Below, in pieces: positions 58,261 through 64,000 of a stretch of 64,000 nt of DNA. The notes under the pieces are model-generated. The model was not told the origin of the DNA. It saw only the letters and a program-made list of their open reading frames with translations, and made no database searches. The translations under genes were made by a program, and so were the position numbers. Position 1 is the stretch's first letter; every line of letters begins with the position of its first letter. The DNA is taken from positions 149,208,257 through 149,272,256 of the forward strand of contig OY987298.1 in NCBI GenBank assembly GCA_963920635.1, in the 5' to 3' direction. The stretch comes from Pseudeuparius sepicola (Eukaryota; Arthropoda; Insecta; Coleoptera; Anthribidae).

Positions 58261-58694
58261 GTGCTCTCTACCGAATGATGTGTGTTTGCGCAAGTCTAAA
58301 CTTGCGCAAGTATATCGTTTCGTGTATGGCCGCCATTACCTTTACCTGTAAAATTTAATAGAACTTTCAGGAGGCACCAGTGATTTGAGATTTTTACAAT
58401 GCTTCACAAAGCAAGCCATTGTTCTCGTCTAGTCGTAATAATCACAGCAAAACACTTTCTTCTATGTAAGCACTACACTGTCACTAAAAAACGGTTAGTA
58501 ACAGGCTATTTTCGAAACCCTAGATAACAAAAACTTGTGGGAAAACCGAAAACGAGCAGGGAAAACTAATAAACACAAAACAGCTGTTCCGATAAATGTC
58601 AATATAAGGTTACAAATGGAGGCATCATGCATCCTTTACCACAGCTTACCCCTTTACTATGACCCGCACACTAGGTATGTGATTATCACAGATG

Positions 58695-59716
<1,022 letters not shown>

Positions 59717-59753
<37 letters not shown>
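59717..59753. repeat. (TA)n microsatellite
   Basis: About 18 TA repeats bounding the satellite on the right. Confidence 0.9.
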
Positions 59754-59756
<3 letters not shown>

Positions 59757-61568
59757 TGATGGAGGTGTATCAGGTATGGCTAATTTTGTACGACGCGCTG
59801 GGGCCTGCGGAGTTTGCGCGATATTTCGAGAATAGGAGGGAAACATTTTCGAGAGAAAGAAGGAAACTTTTTCTCTACCGTCTCTACACTCTCCCTTGAT
59901 CTAGAAAATGCGAATGGACTCTAGGCCATAAGTCAACTAAAAGCGCGTGTGTAATGGGCCCCAAAATATTATATTCATTTTTGGTCTCAGAGAAAATATA
60001 AACAAGAATATATATGGTGCCAACACGATCGGTGCTTTTGTTGTTGATTTGTTAGTTTTCTATTTATGTTTCCCAACATAGACTGACTTTGTATGTCATG
60101 TGTAGAGCGTGTTATACAGTGCAAAGTACTCTTTTTATTTTACCGAAATGGTTAATATTGTGTTTTGCGCGGCAGTTGCGCCACATTAATATAGAAACGT
60201 AACCTGAAAATTCAGTAGTAAATAAAGGTGTTTACATTTTTGTTGTGATTTTAATATTTGTTTACATTGTTTGGATGTTTATGTTGGCATATGGACAACG
60301 GCAAAACGTTACCTTCCCCTCCTCTATCTACAGTTGTGGCATTGAGTAAAGGATATATATTCTGTTATAGAATATATATCCTTTACGCAATGGTTATGTT
60401 CACTAAAAATATATAGATTAGGTTTCACAGAACAGATTTGGTTATTATTATGGTAAAATTTTCTGAGGCTAGAAATAAAACGCCATCAAAAGTATGTTTG
60501 GTTTGGTTGCCTGTATCAATAGAATTTTATTTTTTTAGCTGTAAAAACTAGTGAATTTGAAAGGTTTAGAAAAAATCCGGTCAAAATACTCATAGATACC
60601 TAGTAATGACACTAAGTTATAGCTGCTAGAAATTAAAAAAATATATAACTAATTTAGCACTTTTAAAATACCTAATTCCATCGTAAATGCAAATATTTTT
60701 GAGATTTCTTTAGTGGTCACGCAAAACTGATATATTTATGTTTTTATTTTTCTGAGATTCTAGTATCTACCGATCTATCGGCTTGTTGATCTCAAGACGG
60801 TTTATTATAGTATTTATTTTATGGAAGGTATGTGTTTTGTGTTTTAGATACACGGCGCTAAATTTTTAGGTTATGAAAAAAGACAAACACGGTCAATCGA
60901 CAAATGACCACAAATGACTTCGGTAGCCATCTTGAAAGGCTTAAAGTTCGAGCAAGGCAAATACTTTATGCTAATTTCTTAACTTTAATGGTTTTAATAT
61001 AAGTGATCTTCACGACTGCCTGTGACGGCAGCGAGCTCTCTTGCGTCTCAAATGGCATACAATTTGTACTATACAGCAATACTGAAAAGAGAAACCGAGT
61101 ACAGTTTCCGATCAGGTTTATTACTATTGTCCCCTGTGGACCTCTTTTTGCCATTTTCACTTGTTTCCATAGCCACCTTAATAGCTGTAGCTGAACTCAA
61201 ATTGAAATTTTGATTTTTTGCAATTGTGATGCAGTGTAAAAAGTATAATTTGTGGGAATAATTTCTTGAAATTTGGAATCTGGGGGTTTTCAGGGGCGCT
61301 GATTAACGCCACGTTATCAGATTTCCGATAAAAAAAATCGCTGATGCCTTAACTCGAAAATTTGGGTCAAAAAATTTTTAATCCGGCCCTGGAATAATCG
61401 TATGGTCATTGAAAAGTGTTTGATACGTACGTCTAGGAGGGCCCTGTATACAAAAAAAATTCGTTAAAATCCGTAAGCCAGTTCAAATTTTACAGGGGTG
61501 TTCCAGATCAAAATGAGGCACCCTGTATATCAATTGGAATAAATAACACCTAGCCGATGGAACCCGTA
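59754..61568. other. Intergenic sequence, no gene seen
   Basis: 59760-59900 is less AT-rich. 60345-60390 holds GGATATATATTCTGTTATAG and its inverted complement, a short hairpin. No recognised coding sequence. Confidence 0.4.
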
Positions 61569-61640
61569 TCTCCGGTAGCTTAGTTGGTTAAAGTGCCTAC
61601 GGCCACAGTAGGAGTCCCGGGTTCGAGTCCCGGCTGGAGT
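61569..61640 (+). tRNA. tRNA-like sequence (probable pseudogene or SINE head)
   Basis: A perfect A box (TAGCTTAGTTGG, starting 61576) and B box (GGTTCGAGTCC), T arm CCGGG/CCCGG and anticodon stem CCTAC/GTAGG. The anticodon loop GGCCACA lacks the universal U33 and the first acceptor pair is mismatched, so function as a tRNA is doubtful. It could still be transcribed by RNA polymerase III. Confidence 0.55.
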
Positions 61641-62002
61641 GCATTTCTTTCAATTGATATCCTTTACCTGATATGCCACTAAACATCATTTATTATTTAA
61701 TGAGAAATAAATTAGATGTCACAACTATTATCACATGTGGGAAAGAAAATCGGGGAATTAAAACAAATATATACAGTTCAGTTTTTATTCTTAAAACTAA
61801 TTTACAAAGCTTATTTTATCAACAGTTTGGAAAAAATTACCGAGGACCTTAAAACCCTATATCTTTAAATCTAGAATAATAAACAAAAGTTTATCATATA
61901 GTTTATTTGGAAATGACTAGCCACACCCGATATTTTCCAAATTAAAATTAAATTCGAAAATCGGCAAGACCAACAATTTCTATTGCAAAGAGGACTTTTT
62001 TT
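61641..62002. other. Possible SINE body and AT-rich sequence
   Basis: The part after the tRNA-like segment has no repeat copy elsewhere in the window, so SINE identity cannot be confirmed. Confidence 0.35.
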
Positions 62003-62010
62003 AATGTTTA

Positions 62011-62763
62011 CAGGGGCGTAGCCAGGATTTAGTTTTGGGGGGGGGGTTTTAGTTTGAGAAGTAAATAAAACAACAAAAATATACTTATATGAAATTTAAT
62101 ATCTATATATCCATCCGAAAAACTACGACATATATTTATAAAGTTCTTAACTTTAAATGAAATGGATAAATTAATTTCGTTCCTCTGCGCTAAATCTAAA
62201 ACCATTAAAGAAGAAATCTTCGGCTTTTTCTTTTAAATATATCCACTACTTCATCTGCATGAATTTCTGTTCCATAGTGAATGTTCATTAGAGCCAAGCC
62301 ATTAAGTCTGTTTTCACTTGTAGTGTTTCGTAAATAGTTTTTCAGTCTCCTTAGGCTCGAGAAAGACCTCTCTGGGGTAGCAGTGGATACAGGAATGGTA
62401 GCCAAGATTTGTAGTAATGTGTAAATATTAGGATAAAGGTTTTTATCGCACATATCTAGGCATTCCAAACTAGATTTCGGGGTAGGCAGTCTTCTTATCA
62501 GCATGCAAGGTAGCTGAAGCTTTGATAGCTAAATCCAAATTTGTTTCTTTATTAGAAACCCCTTGACCTTGACTACACCATTTTTTCCAGTAGTCCATAC
62601 CTTTAGGTTTACCACCCTTCCTTTTTTTCCCCTCCATTTTTCGACAGTAATAATGATTCACGTCTCTATCCTTAACAAGGATAGATAATATTAGGTAATA
62701 TTTTGCTTATTTCGGGGGGGTGTTTGAACCCCCGAAACCCCTCCCCCCTTGGCTACACCCGTG
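62011..62763 (-). mobile_element. Internally deleted hAT element (753 bp)
   Basis: Ends CAGGGGCGTAGCCAGG and imperfect complement CACGGGTGTAGCCAAGG, with the 8-bp duplication AATGTTTA (62003-62010, 62764-62771). These features are typical of hAT elements related to ZMYM-type transposases. Confidence 0.85.
62205..62661 (-). pseudogene. hAT transposase fragments (N-terminus and dimerisation tail)
   Basis: The 3' part ends with the hAT C-terminal dimerisation motif: PVSTATPERSFSSLRRLK, then NRLNGLALMNIH. The 5' part starts near MEGKKRKGGKPKGMDYW. The two are in different frames that meet at about 62500, and the DDE region is missing. Confidence 0.8.
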
Positions 62764-62784
62764 AATGTTTATGTAGGTAATATA

Positions 62785-63520
62785 CAGGGTGAGTCACATC
62801 TAAAGGCAGAGCCTAAAACACAAGGTAGAATTCGCTAAAATAAGCACATATCCAACGCACATATGCTTATTTAAACATTAGCTCAAAAACGCTTTGTTTT
62901 CCATATACGGGTGTTGAAACTTTTCCAAAAATAATATATATTTTTTAATTTCTTTCAAGCCCGTTTAGGAATTTCAACAAAATTTGATACATATTATGGG
63001 TTGTCATTTTGTGCAATAATTTGGCCCTGTTCAGATAAGTAGCAGCATAGATACAAATAATTTATTTTACATGCTAGCATAATCACCTTGGCACTAGTTT
63101 TAAAAATCCGAAATTACGAAGAAACTGTACCAGAAATAAAAAAATACCAAGAGGCGCTTTTTGTTCCAAATTGAATGGGCTGTCCAAAGAAGGCAAAATT
63201 TTTGGTTTTGCGCAGGACCGTACTACTTTTTTTACAATTATTTACAGTAACTATTTGTATCTACGCCGCTGGTCATCTGAATGAGGTCAAAGTATTGCAC
63301 AAAATGGTAACCGTCCAATGCATAATGTGTACCAAATTTGGTTGGAATTCCTAACAGGGCTCGAAAGAAATTTAAAAAAAATGTTATTTTTGGAAAAATT
63401 TCAACACGCTGTACATGGAAAACCAAGCGTTTTTGAGCTAATGTTTATTAAGCATATGTGCTTATTTTAGCGAGTTCTACCTTGTGTTTTCGGCTCTGCC
63501 TTTAGATGTGACTCACCCTG
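62785..63520. mobile_element. CAGGGTG foldback element (736 bp)
   Basis: Ends CAGGGTGAGTCACATCTAAA and complement with TA on both sides. Imperfect arms cover most of the element, including GCTCAAAAACGCTT and AAGCGTTTTTGAGC. It begins just 13 bases after the hAT duplication. No transposase. Confidence 0.85.
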
Positions 63521-63522
63521 TA

Positions 63523-64000
63523 TATGTATAAGTAATGGAAATCCACGTTCTTGTGATACCTCTTTTAAAGGTGCTTTTGCTAGGAATACATTACCGTTAA
63601 TTTTATTAAATTGCTTAAAGAAATTGCCTCAAAACTAGTTGGCTTACAAAATCACAATGTATCTTAAATGGGTGTTTCCAATAAAATGCCAGTGACCTAA
63701 GATTAAATAAAGTAGGTAGTGTGACTATTTTTTATTATCGTCTTGGTACCGGTGAGGGCTCTCTTCGAACATCTCGTAAAGTAATTGCTTAATTTAATTT
63801 ATTTATTTATTTTCTGGAAGAAATGACTATTGATTTTTACACTTTATTAACAAAATGTCTATGATTTGCCAATTATCCAACAAAGATGTCAGTTTTGCAA
63901 AAAAAAAGCAGTCAGGATGATTTTTTCAGGGTTGCTTGGGGACTGCCTCCTGAGAGTCCAATCAAAAGATCACACGCGAACTAATGGTATGAATTGGGGC
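63523..64000. other. Intergenic sequence at window edge, no gene seen
   Basis: AT-rich sequence without recognisable features. Confidence 0.4.

Larger units (their letters stand above)
57542..58335. mobile_element. PIF/Harbinger relic (794 bp)
   Basis: Inverted ends share GCCATACACG followed by AACGATATACTTGCGCAAG, with TTA on both sides (57539-57541, 58336-58338), the 3-bp target of PIF/Harbinger. It carries two convergent decayed genes, MADF on plus and transposase on minus, the gene pair expected in this superfamily. Confidence 0.85.

Overview
The window looks like part of an AT-rich, transposon-dense insect genome. A beetle is possible, but nothing here fixes the species. Evidence is the nested Tc1/mariner-type, hAT, PIF/Harbinger and MULE-like elements, DUF4817-type transposases common in insects, a jockey/CR1-type LINE tail, and protein-coding exons with GT/AG-type splice signals.

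The left two thirds (about 0.6-46 kb) is an array of related C2H2 zinc-finger exons, all on the minus strand. Eight have an open frame (A 622-1627, C 6149-7157, G 13162-14185, H 20936-22022, K 24851-25829, M 31203-32217, N 36676-37975, P 41149-42001). Seven are decayed (B, D, E, F, J, L, Q). Fourteen still show the exon start. Thirteen of those have an AG-type acceptor of the form TTTTnnAG just before a start reading TGAY, and all eight open exons are 1 modulo 3 in length, so they share one splice phase. Most have an AATAAA signal shortly after the stop. They are therefore terminal coding exons, either of one gene with many alternative 3' exons or of tandem genes whose 5' exons I cannot identify. 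Fingers have an unusual CX2CX12HX4H spacing and number from about 7 to 12. H and N have expanded a two-finger block internally, and P has lost its first fingers.

Mobile elements are inserted between and inside these units. Comparison of paralogous units gives empty sites and target duplications: a LINE tail in E (ACTTC), a 154-bp MITE (ATAATAT), an 816-bp hAT element that supplies the stop codon of N (GTTATCAC), and several elements with CAGGGTG termini at TA sites. Two notable elements are a 2.6-kb DUF4817 transposon with an intact transposase (28400-29485) and an antisense copy of part of that gene in its left arm, and a 1.7-kb near-perfect palindrome (42422-44123) with a 264-bp element nested in one arm.

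The right third (46-64 kb) has no zinc-finger units. It holds a spliced DDE transposase gene (exon 1 56095-56800, exon 2 50527-51197, minus strand; 458 residues if joined as predicted) whose 4.9-kb intron contains a mariner-type element nested in an older repeat and a MULE-like foldback with a 9-bp duplication. It also holds a Harbinger relic with MADF and transposase fragments, a 326-bp satellite flanked by (TA)n with hammerhead-like cores (also at 16.2-17.1 kb), tRNA-like sequences, an internally deleted hAT element and a CAGGGTG foldback. I found no rRNA genes, CRISPR arrays or confidently functional tRNA genes.
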